A stretch of 64,000 nucleotides of DNA. It comes from Amoeboradix gromovi (Eukaryota > Sanchytriomycota > Sanchytriomycetes > Sanchytriales > Sanchytriaceae). Made by a program: the position numbers and the translations under genes. This document shows, piece by piece, positions 9,493 to 18,177 of the stretch. The DNA lies in NCBI GenBank assembly GCA_018985225.1, contig JADGIF010000001.1, forward strand, positions 31,617 to 95,616, given 5' to 3'. The notes beneath the pieces were generated by a model. The model had not been told where the DNA came from. It searched no databases and saw only the letters and a program-made list of their open reading frames with translations. How positions within the stretch are numbered: the first letter of the stretch is position 1; every line of letters starts with the position of its first letter.

Positions 9493-10734
9493 ATGGGATT
9501 ATTTGAAGCGAAATGGAAAAAAGAGGTTATAGTGGAGCACAAGTTTTCTGATATCCGCATATCAGATTTCAAATCTAATTCCACCATTTTAAGAATAAAG
9601 TACATGTTTCTGTACTTGTTGGTTTTGAAAAGTATCGCTGTATTAATTGCCGATTTTTTCATTACCTACACTTATTTTATGGCATTACTGAGTAACGACC
9701 CGACCTCAAACGGAGACGAAAGTGTGCAATGGGCAAAGTCATTACAAATATATCGGTATAGGCCCTATTTGTACATAATTTCAGTGTTATTCTCATCGCT
9801 GTTGAGTTTGTATGAATGGAGAATTGCAAGGAAAATCATTAAGTCAGGAGACATAGCAAGTGCCTTTACTAGTGAAATGGCCAGTACTTATTACTCCCTT
9901 GGTTCTTTTGCGCACTTTTGCTTCTTTCAAGTTGTTTCGAACAGTACAAAACTGAGGGATAATCTGGCCTTTTTTGTTTTCTTTAGCTTTAAAAATTGGA
10001 AGTTTACCGCCGCGGAAACTCCTCGCCGTGTTCTGAATATTCTCGCAATTATTGCGCTTTACCAAAGCAACGGAACGCAAAGCCAGGTCAAGGATATTGA
10101 AACCGGAAACGTAAAATTTGAAGTTCTGTCTGTTTACGGTTCCCTTTTTACCATAGCTTTTTGGTTTTTAGGGATTATTAGATTTTTAGCAGCTGTTGCA
10201 ATATATGTCCCACTAATTACAACCTACATCCAAGGATCAGTTAGAGGATACGCAACTCACAAGATTGATAAAAGGATTACTCAGATATTAAACAGAAAAA
10301 AGAAGAAGGTCTTGGCGATGGAACAAAAGAAACTATTGTTGGGCAAAGGCTCACATACATTTAGGAACAATGGAAATGAAATTCATGCTACTCTGCCTAA
10401 CGTAGGACCTGTTAGGGAGCACATAGTTGGTTATGATCCATCAATTAGTCCAATATCAAGTACAGCATCTAACTATCCTCGATTGTTATATCAAGATTAT
10501 CCTTCCTCTTCCAGCATCCCTTATAATAATACTTCAACTATCGTTTCTTCTTATGTATCTGACTTTAGCAATTCGCAAACAGCACAAGGGTCAAGGAGAC
10601 CTGGGAACTCCAATAGCCCTTCAAAGATGAGTGGGCCGCGGAGTCGGGCAAGCGATAAAACATTGAATTCTAGTAATGAGTCGAACAGTACATTAGAAAA
10701 TGATTTTAGACCTTACAGGGCCAGAAGGAAATAA
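9493..10734 (+). CDS. Kch1/Prm6-type fungal potassium transport protein
   Basis: 413 aa. It has four hydrophobic regions in the first 250 residues and the family blocks SGDIASAFTSEMASTYYSL, SFAHFCFFQVV and AFFVFFSFKNWKF, then AETPRRVLNILAI. After the last TM comes a basic stretch (KIDKRITQILNRKKKK) and a Ser/Asn-rich cytosolic tail of about 130 residues. In yeast, Kch1 and Kch2/Prm6 mediate low-affinity K+ flux that activates Ca2+ entry during pheromone response. The family is essentially fungal, so it supports a fungal host. Confidence 0.75.
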   Translation: MGLFEAKWKKEVIVEHKFSDIRISDFKSNSTILRIKYMFLYLLVLKSIAVLIADFFITYTYFMALLSNDPTSNGDESVQWAKSLQIYRYRPYLYIISVLFSSLLSLYEWRIARKIIKSGDIASAFTSEMASTYYSLGSFAHFCFFQVVSNSTKLRDNLAFFVFFSFKNWKFTAAETPRRVLNILAIIALYQSNGTQSQVKDIETGNVKFEVLSVYGSLFTIAFWFLGIIRFLAAVAIYVPLITTYIQGSVRGYATHKIDKRITQILNRKKKKVLAMEQKKLLLGKGSHTFRNNGNEIHATLPNVGPVREHIVGYDPSISPISSTASNYPRLLYQDYPSSSSIPYNNTSTIVSSYVSDFSNSQTAQGSRRPGNSNSPSKMSGPRSRASDKTLNSSNESNSTLENDFRPYRARRK

Positions 10735-11225
10735 TTAATATTCGAAATTTACATAAAAGTAAATATACTTTCTCATATGTGAGTCTCCTAGATTCTAGGC
10801 ACACTCTTTAAATCAACGATGTCAGTCTATACTTGACGGACAAGTCGCAGTTATGAATTTCTATTTCAGCATTACTAAGTATGAAATAAGCAAAACTAAT
10901 GTCTTTGTAACGAGTGCATACACTACCTCGTAGTTTAGGATAGTACAATCGCTCTTCCGTTGTGCTTATAATGTCTATGGCCTAATACAATCGATTTTAC
11001 ATGTTTCCAGTTTTTATGTTTTACTTCTATTATTTATTAAATTTGGGAAGAGTACATTGGAATCACTGCAGCTAAATTGCACTTGTGCAGTACTAGATTT
11101 GTGAGTGAGCTGGGAATAATTGATTATTGTAAAACCCATCTTGAGTTGCGCAGAAAAAAGAAAGAGATTCAAAACCTGGATAGGTTTGGAGACTTCACTT
11201 GGAGATTGCTAATTAAAATAAGCAT
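10735..11225. other. Gene-free interval
   Basis: About 490 nt between the Kch1-type gene and the 3' end of the next minus-strand gene. It contains only short ORFs without recognisable features, no TIR signature and no tRNA-like fold that I could see. Confidence 0.5.
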
Positions 11226-12251
11226 TTATTCAATAGTTTTCAAGCGTATAACTGACTCTTTTGTATTTCCTGGTCTAACTACCATGACCTTAGGTAGCAT
11301 GTTTTCCACTTTGAGAGCTTGTTTCTTTCTTACCGTAGTTCTTTCATTGTTTAGCCGCCGTGTGCCGCTTATTATAGAAACAGGATTACTGGTATCAGCA
11401 TGAAAATTGGAAGGAACAGGATCAATAGTCTCAGTATGTAGCGTAAAAGGCAAATCAGGAGCATTAGACACGCAAAGCTTTACTTTGGCTAAAATAGTCA
11501 AGTACAAATCCAAGTCATGCTCCGAAATGATTTTCTTACTGTACAAATCAACAAGCAACATTTTGAAATGTTTGGATAGGTTTAGTTCAGTAACAATTGA
11601 GCCAACATGGCAGGTTAACAAAGCAAATATAAAAGAATTCATGGGTTTTAAGCTGGGAATAAGCAGTTGACGAAAAATGGTGTCCATGGATACACTGTAG
11701 ATATGAAGAATTAAGGCATTAGGATCACAAGTAAAGTTTGGGGAATTTGAATTGCTTCTGTAATTCTCGAATACGTGAGCCCAAGATTTCTGGATATGAA
11801 CATTGGGACTGTACTGATAAACAGGATTTACCATTGTAGCAAATGGTATGTCGTGGATATGTAACTCTTTATTTGTTCTGCCTGAAATTTGATTCTTGCC
11901 GCATTTGAAATTGCTCAATTCTTGTACATAATCAAGAATCACGAGAACCGCGTCTACTCCCAAATTTATAAGCATGCCGTTGCCCAAATAGCTCTCTTGC
12001 AAATGATTTTTAGCATTAGAAAAACTTTTCAATGGTAGTTGGCAGCCTGGGCATTTCATTCTGCCATTTACCGTCAAGGTATTCAGGTGGTTGTTTTCAA
12101 ATGCTAGTTCATATAATAACGGCAAATCCAAACTGCAATCAACTTTTGTGATTCTTAAATGTTCCATCGAAGCGTTTCTGATCAAATATCCATGAGATTT
12201 GCATGGATTGTATCTTGTGCGTAGACCAGTTGCAAAATGATTAGAATTCAT
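11226..12251 (-). CDS. Hypothetical protein, 341 aa
   Basis: The frame is open up to 12353, but its first 34 codons mostly run into a TIR element (12282-12733), so I start at the next ATG (MNSNHFATGLRTRYNP). It has a KCPGCQLPLKSFSNAKNHL stretch with one CxxC and a downstream His, a generally helical middle, and a basic C-terminus (RRLNNERTTVRKKQALK). No family was recognised. The start lies 30 nt from the TIR element, whose other end nearly touches the stop of the next gene. Confidence 0.6.
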   Translation of the reverse strand: MNSNHFATGLRTRYNPCKSHGYLIRNASMEHLRITKVDCSLDLPLLYELAFENNHLNTLTVNGRMKCPGCQLPLKSFSNAKNHLQESYLGNGMLINLGVDAVLVILDYVQELSNFKCGKNQISGRTNKELHIHDIPFATMVNPVYQYSPNVHIQKSWAHVFENYRSNSNSPNFTCDPNALILHIYSVSMDTIFRQLLIPSLKPMNSFIFALLTCHVGSIVTELNLSKHFKMLLVDLYSKKIISEHDLDLYLTILAKVKLCVSNAPDLPFTLHTETIDPVPSNFHADTSNPVSIISGTRRLNNERTTVRKKQALKVENMLPKVMVVRPGNTKESVIRLKTIE

Positions 12252-12281
12252 ACACCTCGTAAAAAGGAGTAAAGCGAAATG

Positions 12282-12733
12282 TGGGACACCAAATATAAAA
12301 ACCAGAATAACTCGTTTTAAAGGAGGTGTACCATACCCAGGAAATGCTATCATTGATAAAAGATCTTCTATTATACCAGTTTTCTTTCATTACTCTCAAT
12401 CCCCTCTTCAAAATAATAGTAGTAGACCCTGCATCTCGTTCAAATATATGAGGTCTTTGAGCATCTAAGCAAAAGGTGCATTTTCTTAGACGGTACTCTG
12501 TTCTAGAGTCATTTTGTAATTTTACAGAGTAATAGTGATATTTTATTTGAAATAAAGATTAGATGAAAGAGTAAGAGAATAGCTGTACAGAATATTTATT
12601 TTCCTTTTATACTCGTCAACTCCGCAACTAGCTGAATGTCCACTCGCCTCGTAAATCCATAAAATTAATAAAGCTGAAATAATGTTCCCAGTTGTTACAG
12701 AAAGTTAGTCCAGTTTTTATATTTGATGTCTCA
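12282..12733. mobile_element. Non-autonomous TIR element, family B copy 1
   Basis: The left end is TGGGACACCAAATATAAAAA and the right end is its near-perfect inverse (TTTTTATATTTGATGTCTCA), two mismatches in about 21 bp. It is flanked by AATG on both sides (12278-12281 and 12734-12737), a possible 4-bp target duplication. About 452 bp, no coding capacity seen. The left 200 bp is clearly similar to the copy at 17541-17841 in the same orientation. It lies 30 nt upstream of the ATG of the 341-aa gene and 5 nt from the stop of the Stb6-like gene. Confidence 0.8.
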
Positions 12734-12738
12734 AATGT

Positions 12739-14520
12739 TTATTCCTCTTTCTTGAAGTACAGCTGTTTTACCCAGTTTATAATCCCGGTTAACAGTGAAT
12801 TATGCTTTGAAGATTTTATCAAAATCTGCTCAGTTTCGTTGTTTTCACTTATCTTATCAGCTAGTATTTGTACGGTTTCTTGGACTTTTGAAAGTTGTGA
12901 TTCAAACTGCTGTATTCCGAGTCTAGTTTGTTTTAGTTTCTTTGAATTATCCTCGTTATTTATCATTATTTTACTTTGAACCCCTAATAATCCATTTACA
13001 ATCTTCTCATAGTATTCTATATTTGACTTTTTTAGCGCACACTTCTTAGTCAGCTCTTCCTTCTCTAACGCCAGGTCCTTCTCGAGGTGGTTTAAAACTT
13101 CAATATTACTCTCTAGTAAACTTTGCTGGTGGTTCAATGTTGAAAACAGATCATTCAATTCCTCAATTAAAAGGCCCTCGGAAAGTTGCATTCGTTCCTT
13201 ACCTGAGTTCAAGAGCACGCCAATGTCCGTTGTTGAAAAAGTTCTTCTTAATGCTTTAGAATGTTTAATCAGGTTGTCTGTCGATTTTGCCTTTCTGTGT
13301 ACTAGATTTGTATGATTTATAGTGCCGTTATTAATACTAGATGTAATCACCAACGGCTTGGGTACTGATTCAGGGCTTACTAAATTTGGCTGATCGCTTG
13401 CACTCTTTCCGCTGCTTTTTCTTTTCTTAACGAGTGGATTTAAAGGATAAGATAGCGATAGCACTCTATCTGTATCCGGGATTAAAGTTTTGGCATGCAC
13501 ATTCTTGATTAGGGTCTTTCCAAATTCCTTTCCACCTCTCAATAAACCCTCTTGCTGCTTTTCATCTTTTCCCCACAAGAGACCCAATTTCTCTCCTAAC
13601 TGATACTCTAATAGTTCATCTATACTCTCCAATTTGTTATAAAGAACTCTGTGTTGTATTCCGCTGAGGTCTTCCAGTTTAGATTTTATTTTATTTGGTA
13701 TGTGCCTGTTTCTATGTTTTTGATAGGATATATCAACAAGAGACATGGTTTTTGAGTCCAAGAAACCAGTTCTCTTTAGGTCTTTACCTTTTTGATAAAT
13801 AGAAATTGATTTAAAGAAAGATTGGGGATCTGAAAAAGGATCTTTGATAGAACCCTTCAAGATGAAATTGAGTTTATTCTTATAGCTCAATACCTGAGAA
13901 ACAAGTAGAACAAACCATTTTGGAGTGCAGTGCATCACCGATTCATCGCTAAACAGTAAAATACAAGATTGAAAGGAATTAAAGAGCGAGTTACTGAAAA
14001 AAGAACAACTAGGTATACTAATACCAAATATACGAATACTGGTTGATAGTATTAAAAGGATAAGGTCAAAGTACATTCTATAGTTGCTCACAGATAGTTG
14101 CAGTTTGTATAAATGATTCATCTTAAAAAGGGTTGCCTCATTTAACGGTTTTATTGAAAAAGGAATCTTCTCTATAACTGATAGTTTCTGGAGGGTTACA
14201 TAGTCTTGCATTAACTCTAAGTTACAGGCGGCAGATTGAACAATTTTAAAGCTAACGTCACTGAACTCAAAATAGTACAAATTACCATAATCAGTCTTGT
14301 CTATTTTGACATTTGGCAGGGAAGAGATGTAAGGCACATTATTTGTTGGATACTGATACAGTATAACTTCATCTTGTTGATTACCAGTAACAATTAGCAC
14401 CGTTTTAATTTGCAACTGTTGAGACACAAAATCTTCAACGAAATATGCCTGATAGCCATACATTTTAACGGACGGCACGCTGTTGTCTTGATCAGCGAAC
14501 AAAGAAAACATAACGGACAT
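12739..14520 (-). CDS. Stb6-like protein (tentative) with long coiled coil
   Basis: 593 aa from ATG. The N-terminal 45 residues (GYQAYFVEDFVSQQLQIKTV, then IVTGNQQDEVILYQY) follow the N-terminal domain of fungal Sin3-binding proteins Stb2/Stb6. The block LNFILKGSIKDPFSDPQSFF, then SISIYQKGKDLKRTGFLDS, also fits that family. A hydrophobic patch lies near residues 145-185. The C-terminal 160 residues are strongly coiled coil. In yeast the family binds the Sin3 corepressor. The match is partial, so the function is uncertain. Confidence 0.48.
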   Translation of the reverse strand: MSVMFSLFADQDNSVPSVKMYGYQAYFVEDFVSQQLQIKTVLIVTGNQQDEVILYQYPTNNVPYISSLPNVKIDKTDYGNLYYFEFSDVSFKIVQSAACNLELMQDYVTLQKLSVIEKIPFSIKPLNEATLFKMNHLYKLQLSVSNYRMYFDLILLILSTSIRIFGISIPSCSFFSNSLFNSFQSCILLFSDESVMHCTPKWFVLLVSQVLSYKNKLNFILKGSIKDPFSDPQSFFKSISIYQKGKDLKRTGFLDSKTMSLVDISYQKHRNRHIPNKIKSKLEDLSGIQHRVLYNKLESIDELLEYQLGEKLGLLWGKDEKQQEGLLRGGKEFGKTLIKNVHAKTLIPDTDRVLSLSYPLNPLVKKRKSSGKSASDQPNLVSPESVPKPLVITSSINNGTINHTNLVHRKAKSTDNLIKHSKALRRTFSTTDIGVLLNSGKERMQLSEGLLIEELNDLFSTLNHQQSLLESNIEVLNHLEKDLALEKEELTKKCALKKSNIEYYEKIVNGLLGVQSKIMINNEDNSKKLKQTRLGIQQFESQLSKVQETVQILADKISENNETEQILIKSSKHNSLLTGIINWVKQLYFKKEE

Positions 14521-14585
14521 GCTCTGTGAAAAGTAGCCTGGGAGTAAAAGGGGACGAAAAAAGAAAAAGAGATGTTGAATTTTTG

Positions 14586-14738
14586 ATGTCTACATTTCTG
14601 CTAAAAAGGTGCTCAAATTATCATGCGCAAATCTTGTCACAGTATTACACAAACATCGAAGCCATCATTAGCGTCAGTATACTCAGTAAAAGTGTTTATG
14701 ATAACGCGAAGCTTGTGCTTATCAAGATGGGTGTATGA
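14586..14738 (+). CDS. Small ORF, 50 aa, hypothetical
   Basis: An ATG-started ORF (MSTFLLKRCSNYHAQILSQY...) between two divergently transcribed genes. The frame is open upstream to a GTG at 14526. No family was recognised. It may be a real small gene or chance. Confidence 0.28.
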   Translation: MSTFLLKRCSNYHAQILSQYYTNIEAIISVSILSKSVYDNAKLVLIKMGV

Positions 14739-14830
14739 AAATAACCGCAACTTAATTTATTGACAAATTTAATAATTTCCGATTGTTTCATTCAGCCAAC
14801 TTTGGCGTTTGTAAAATCTCCAGCACGAAT

Positions 14831-15427
14831 ATGTTACTTCTAAATGCGATATTCGAGTATTTTAACTGGCCAATTTATATCAATCATCTAAGAGATGTTC
14901 CTTCAAGTCTATGGCAGCTTTTGATTGAAGATGTTTTACAGATAAAATTTAAAGGTAACCTGGATCAGACACAGTCTATTCAAATGATGCTGGATTTTCT
15001 AGAGGCACTAACCCAATTGAGTCTATCTCATATAGATGCAAAGATGATAGTTAAAAAAGATGTGGACCAAATTAAGTATTTAAATGATGTCATTTGTGCA
15101 GTAATTATGGATATATATCCACAGCTTAGGCAGTATGAATCCAAATCCGAATCCTCTGTATCCATTTCCTCCTCCATTCCTTCAACTGGTAGAAAAAGAG
15201 TTGAAAAGACTTTGAGTGAAACTAGCGACATTCCTACTTTTCAAGAGTACCGCGATGGTCCAGTTGCTTCAGCCCTGAAAGCCAGGAATGCAATCCGTCA
15301 ATTAAGAAATGCTGCGAGGGATGAGAAGTTAGCCCAATTCCACGTCACTCCAAAAATCAAACTCCTAAGGGATCAGTGGAGATCTGAATCAGTTAGGATA
15401 AGAAATGAGAAACATAACTTACAATAA
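14831..15427 (+). CDS. CEP95-like centrosomal/basal-body protein
   Basis: 198 aa from the ATG giving MLLLNAIFEYFNWPIYINHL. The N-terminal 115 residues resemble the calponin-homology-like head of CEP95 (SLWQLLIEDVLQIKF, then MLDFLEALTQLSLSHIDAK and IVKKDVDQIKYLNDV). A Ser-rich linker and a basic helical tail follow. It is much shorter than vertebrate CEP95. CEP95 proteins localise to centrosomes and basal bodies, which would suit a flagellated organism and the other ciliary genes in this window. Confidence 0.52.
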   Translation: MLLLNAIFEYFNWPIYINHLRDVPSSLWQLLIEDVLQIKFKGNLDQTQSIQMMLDFLEALTQLSLSHIDAKMIVKKDVDQIKYLNDVICAVIMDIYPQLRQYESKSESSVSISSSIPSTGRKRVEKTLSETSDIPTFQEYRDGPVASALKARNAIRQLRNAARDEKLAQFHVTPKIKLLRDQWRSESVRIRNEKHNLQ

Positions 15428-15440
15428 TAAATAGGTCATA

Positions 15441-15950
15441 ATGTCTCATTCTCACTTTTCTAGTATTGATTTTTATTTATCGACTTCTAAGTACGACGAT
15501 AGAAAAATCCGCTTCAACTGCTATGTAGACGAATTGGAAGTGTTAGAAGAGAAAATGACAAAGTTTAATTCATCCACTGAGAAATTCGGAATATATACAA
15601 GCGCCTTTCAGTCCAATATAGAAAGGGTCAAAAAATATATGAGCTTGAATAGCTTAAAGAAAATTGATTCCAAAATTACAAGTCCAACAGAGGATGAACC
15701 GTCTGTAGCATTGAGGGATGAAAAGCACTATTTAGAAGAAGGCTATTCTTGTAGCTTTTGCAGTTCTACACCAACTGAATTAAGTGAAGAATATGAACTT
15801 GATGAGCTTCAAGATTTTTTTGAAAAATGTATACTGCAAAGAAAGGAACAAGAACAGGAAAAAATGAGGACCCTGCTTAGAAAATTTACCCTGGGAATAT
15901 ACTCCGCAAACATGCTTGCTTTGTGCATTTCTCTTTACTTAGTTTTATAA
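15441..15950 (+). CDS. Hypothetical tail-anchored protein, 169 aa
   Basis: ATG start 13 nt after the preceding stop. The protein is charged and helical, with a small Cys cluster (YSCSFCSS) near residue 110 and one hydrophobic segment at the very C-terminus (FTLGIYSANMLALCISLYLV), the pattern of a tail-anchored membrane protein. No family was recognised. Confidence 0.55.
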   Translation: MSHSHFSSIDFYLSTSKYDDRKIRFNCYVDELEVLEEKMTKFNSSTEKFGIYTSAFQSNIERVKKYMSLNSLKKIDSKITSPTEDEPSVALRDEKHYLEEGYSCSFCSSTPTELSEEYELDELQDFFEKCILQRKEQEQEKMRTLLRKFTLGIYSANMLALCISLYLVL

Positions 15951-15972
15951 GAATAAATATTTTAAAGTATAT

Positions 15973-16361
15973 TAGACCCATTCTGACAAAATGTCCTCAT
16001 TTCTAAATAGAAGGAACAACTAAAAACCACACTATGAATCCAACAACTTCTTGTCATCAGATACGAAAGTTTATCAGGAAAAAGAAGGGGTTTATTGTGA
16101 AGATGACAGATGAAAGGAAGACATCCAAATGCTGCCTTGTTTGTGAACAAGACGACTATAAATATCAAGGCGGTATATGAAAATGGTTATTGGCTGAGAC
16201 ATTGCAACATATGCTCAAGTGCTAATCAACCAAGCTATTTTGAAAGAGATATTACCGGTGCATTTTTCATATTGAAAAAGGCTGAAAGGCATACTATGAG
16301 ACTGACACATGTTTGGAGGAGCTCTCCGACTTAAAGTTGGGGCTTTTTTAAATTGGGTCCA
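15973..16361 (+). mobile_element. TIR element, family A copy 1, with TnpB/Fanzor-like C-terminal remnant
   Basis: The left end TAGACCCATTCTGACAAAAT and the inverse of the right end (TGGACCCAATTTAAAAAAGC) are imperfect terminal inverted repeats. About 389 bp. Inside, an ORF at 16034-16180 reads KFIRKKKGFIVKMTDERKTSKCCLVCEQ (residues 12-38). A +1-shifted frame at about 16180-16290 continues with WLRHCNICSSANQ and then YFERDITGAFFILKKA. TSK-C-x2-C, then C-x2-C, then RD-x2-GA is the order of the zinc ribbon and RuvC-III motifs in TnpB and Fanzor nucleases. The two halves are in different frames, so the gene is broken. The element ends 29 nt before the prefoldin-3 ATG. Confidence 0.7.
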
Positions 16362-16390
16362 TTTCTAGAAATTACCTCCTGGTGTATCGC

Positions 16391-16980
16391 ATGGCTCAAG
16401 AACAACCGAGGTATGTAAAGGTAGAGGACTTGCCAAAACCATTTAATCAATGGCAATCCATCCAAACGGTTAAACATGTTGAGCAACATCTTCTGTCTGA
16501 GATACCAGAATCTAGTGTTGCTGTGGTTATTAATCATCTCCAAAATCTGTTAAACATGAGCCAAAAGCAAGAGTCTTATGTGGTATCTACCCTTAGCGAA
16601 TTGATGGAGAAAAAGAGGGAGCTGGAAAAGGACATCGAAGTGATAAATGATCTGAAAATTCAAAAACCTTTGAAAACCAAATTTCAGCTGGCCGATTCTT
16701 TATATGCTGACGCGACAGTGGAACCTATTCAAAATGTTAATATTTGGTTAAGTAATACTCTTTTAGTGGAATATCCATTAGATGAAGCAATTGAGATGTT
16801 GAAACAGAGACAAGACGAAGTCGAGAAAAAGCGTAAAACGGCCCAAGACCAACGAAAACTATTGAAAAAATACATAACAACGATTCAAGTCAGTATTTTT
16901 TTACTAATTTAGCTGTGTCGCGAGTATATAACTTACATGTTAAGCCAAAAGGCACCGCTTCCGCATCCAAAAACAATTAA
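16391..16980 (+). CDS. Prefoldin subunit 3 (VBP1/PAC10 type)
   Basis: 189 aa from exons 16391-16892 and 16913-16980. An N-terminal coiled-coil helix leads to the family core KTKFQLADSLYADATVEP, then VNIWLSNTLLVEYPLDEAIE. A C-terminal helix is completed only after splicing (TTIQVTVSRVYNLHVK, compare TTTEVNMARVYNWDVK in human VBP1). It is an alpha-type subunit of the hexameric prefoldin chaperone, which passes unfolded actin and tubulin to TRiC. The 5' leader abuts a family A TIR element. Confidence 0.93.
16893..16912 (+). other. 20-nt intron in prefoldin 3
   Basis: GTATTTTTTTACTAATTTAG. It has a CTAAT branch-like motif close to AG. Splicing gives GTC-A|CT-GTG (V-T-V) and restores the conserved last helix; unspliced, the protein would end four residues into the intron. 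Confidence 0.9.
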
Positions 16981-17540
16981 CAATAAATACGATATTTGTC
17001 ACCTTTTCTGTCCCTATTTGATTTTGGCCAGATTATGCTCTTATTGCTAGAGTTATATAATTTGAAAAATAGGGTACTCAGCTTTATGATCTCAGACAAA
17101 AAGTTTCAAATCTTAACACAGCACCAAGTGATATTGAATACGCATTTTTAAAGGATCTGTCCGATATTTTGACGCTTGAAAACAGATGCCTGCACCAATT
17201 TTAACACTTTCAAGAATCGTTTCGTATTCCACCTCTTCCTCAAAAGAGATCATCTTATATGCGAAAGTCCTATCCAATAAACAAAAAGACGATACTAAAT
17301 GACATTCTAAGGCTTGAATAAGTACTTCAGAGCACCAGCGTTATCAAAGGTGCTGGAGTTGTTCATATACAAGTAGGTAGAATATGGTAAGAACGAACAC
17401 AGGCTTGAAATCTATGGAATTATGTTTATTCCCGTCTTGGGGGTTACAGTCACGTCAGCTACTAGTGTAATGGGTCCAATCCCATTTTCAGCTACCCAGT
17501 ATTGATTTTCTAAGAAATCAAGTAATTTAATGACGACTGT
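16981..17540. other. Interval with a stop-interrupted reading frame
   Basis: No intact gene. One frame is open from about 17079 to 17201 (LYDLRQKVSNLNTAPSDIEY...) and again from 17205 to 17318 (HFQESFRIPPLPQKRSS...), separated by a single in-frame TAA at 17202-17204. Base use looks coding-like, and no 19-22-nt intron fits across the stop. It may be a decaying small gene. See findings. Confidence 0.35.
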
Positions 17541-17841
17541 TGGGACACCAAATATAAAACTAGACCAAGTCGTCTTTAAAGTAGGTACTCCATAAGGAGG
17601 AAATACTATTATTAATAAGAGTCCTTCTTTCAAACCAATTTTCTTTCATTAATGTCATTCCCCTCTTTAAAATAAAACAAGATGACCCACTATCTCTTAT
17701 ATATAAGATCTCTGAGTGTCTAAGAAAAAGGTGCAACCAATCTGATTAATTTAATGTAATTTGCTATCGGTTAACACACACTTGATATAATGATTCAAAC
17801 TGTATCAGAAAGTTAGTCTAGTTTTTATATTTAATGTCCCT
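17541..17841. mobile_element. Non-autonomous TIR element, family B copy 2
   Basis: The left end TGGGACACCAAATATAAAAC and the inverse of the right end (AGGGACATTAAATATAAAAA) form the same TIR as the 12.3-kb copy. About 301 bp, no coding capacity seen. Internal similarity to that copy includes the shared TTTCTTTCATTA, then CCCCTCTT and AAAAGGTGCA blocks. It ends 33 nt before the LYRM7/MZM1 ATG. Target duplications are not clear. Confidence 0.75.
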
Positions 17842-17874
17842 TTTGTTCTTCAGAGAGCATCTCTCTTACAAGGG

Positions 17875-18165
17875 ATGCTAGCCAAACGAAAGATCTTAAA
17901 TCTTTACAAAAATCTGCTTTTGACAGAGAAAGAAACGTTTAAAGCCAATCCAGAAGTATACAACGCAGCCTATTTGAAAACTCGCAAGATATTTAAGGAA
18001 AACAAAAATATGACTGACGAAAGTGATGTGCAGAATGAAATTATGAACGCAAATGGAATTCTCTATATTTTGAAAAACAATGTAGCCGAAGGGAAAGAAG
18101 TTAAACCAAACCAGTATTTATTAAATATCAAACCGGCAATGCTAGAAAGGCAAAAAATAAATTAA
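17875..18165 (+). CDS. LYR-motif complex III assembly factor (LYRM7/MZM1 type)
   Basis: 96 aa. It starts with an LYR-type motif (ILNLYKNLLLTEKETFKANP), then a basic helical core (TRKIFKENKNMTDESDV) and LYILKNNVAEGKE, matching LYRM7's LLRTSVIQG. MZM1/LYRM7 holds the Rieske Fe-S protein in the mitochondrial matrix before its insertion into complex III. The Arg of LYR is Lys here. Confidence 0.75.
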   Translation: MLAKRKILNLYKNLLLTEKETFKANPEVYNAAYLKTRKIFKENKNMTDESDVQNEIMNANGILYILKNNVAEGKEVKPNQYLLNIKPAMLERQKIN

Positions 18166-18177
18166 AAATCAGAACCC

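Noticed and set aside
11077-11403. 108-codon plus-strand ORF
   Set aside because: It starts at TTG and half of it is antisense to the 341-aa gene; taken as a shadow frame.
12252-12353. N-terminal extension of the 341-aa gene (MIAFPGYGTPPLK...)
   Set aside because: It mostly runs inside TIR element B1. The next ATG after the element is the more credible start.
17412-17633. 73-codon minus-strand ORF similar in sequence to the start of the frame at 11226-12353
   Set aside because: The similarity comes from the shared family B TIR element, not from a protein. Both peptides are read through the element by chance.
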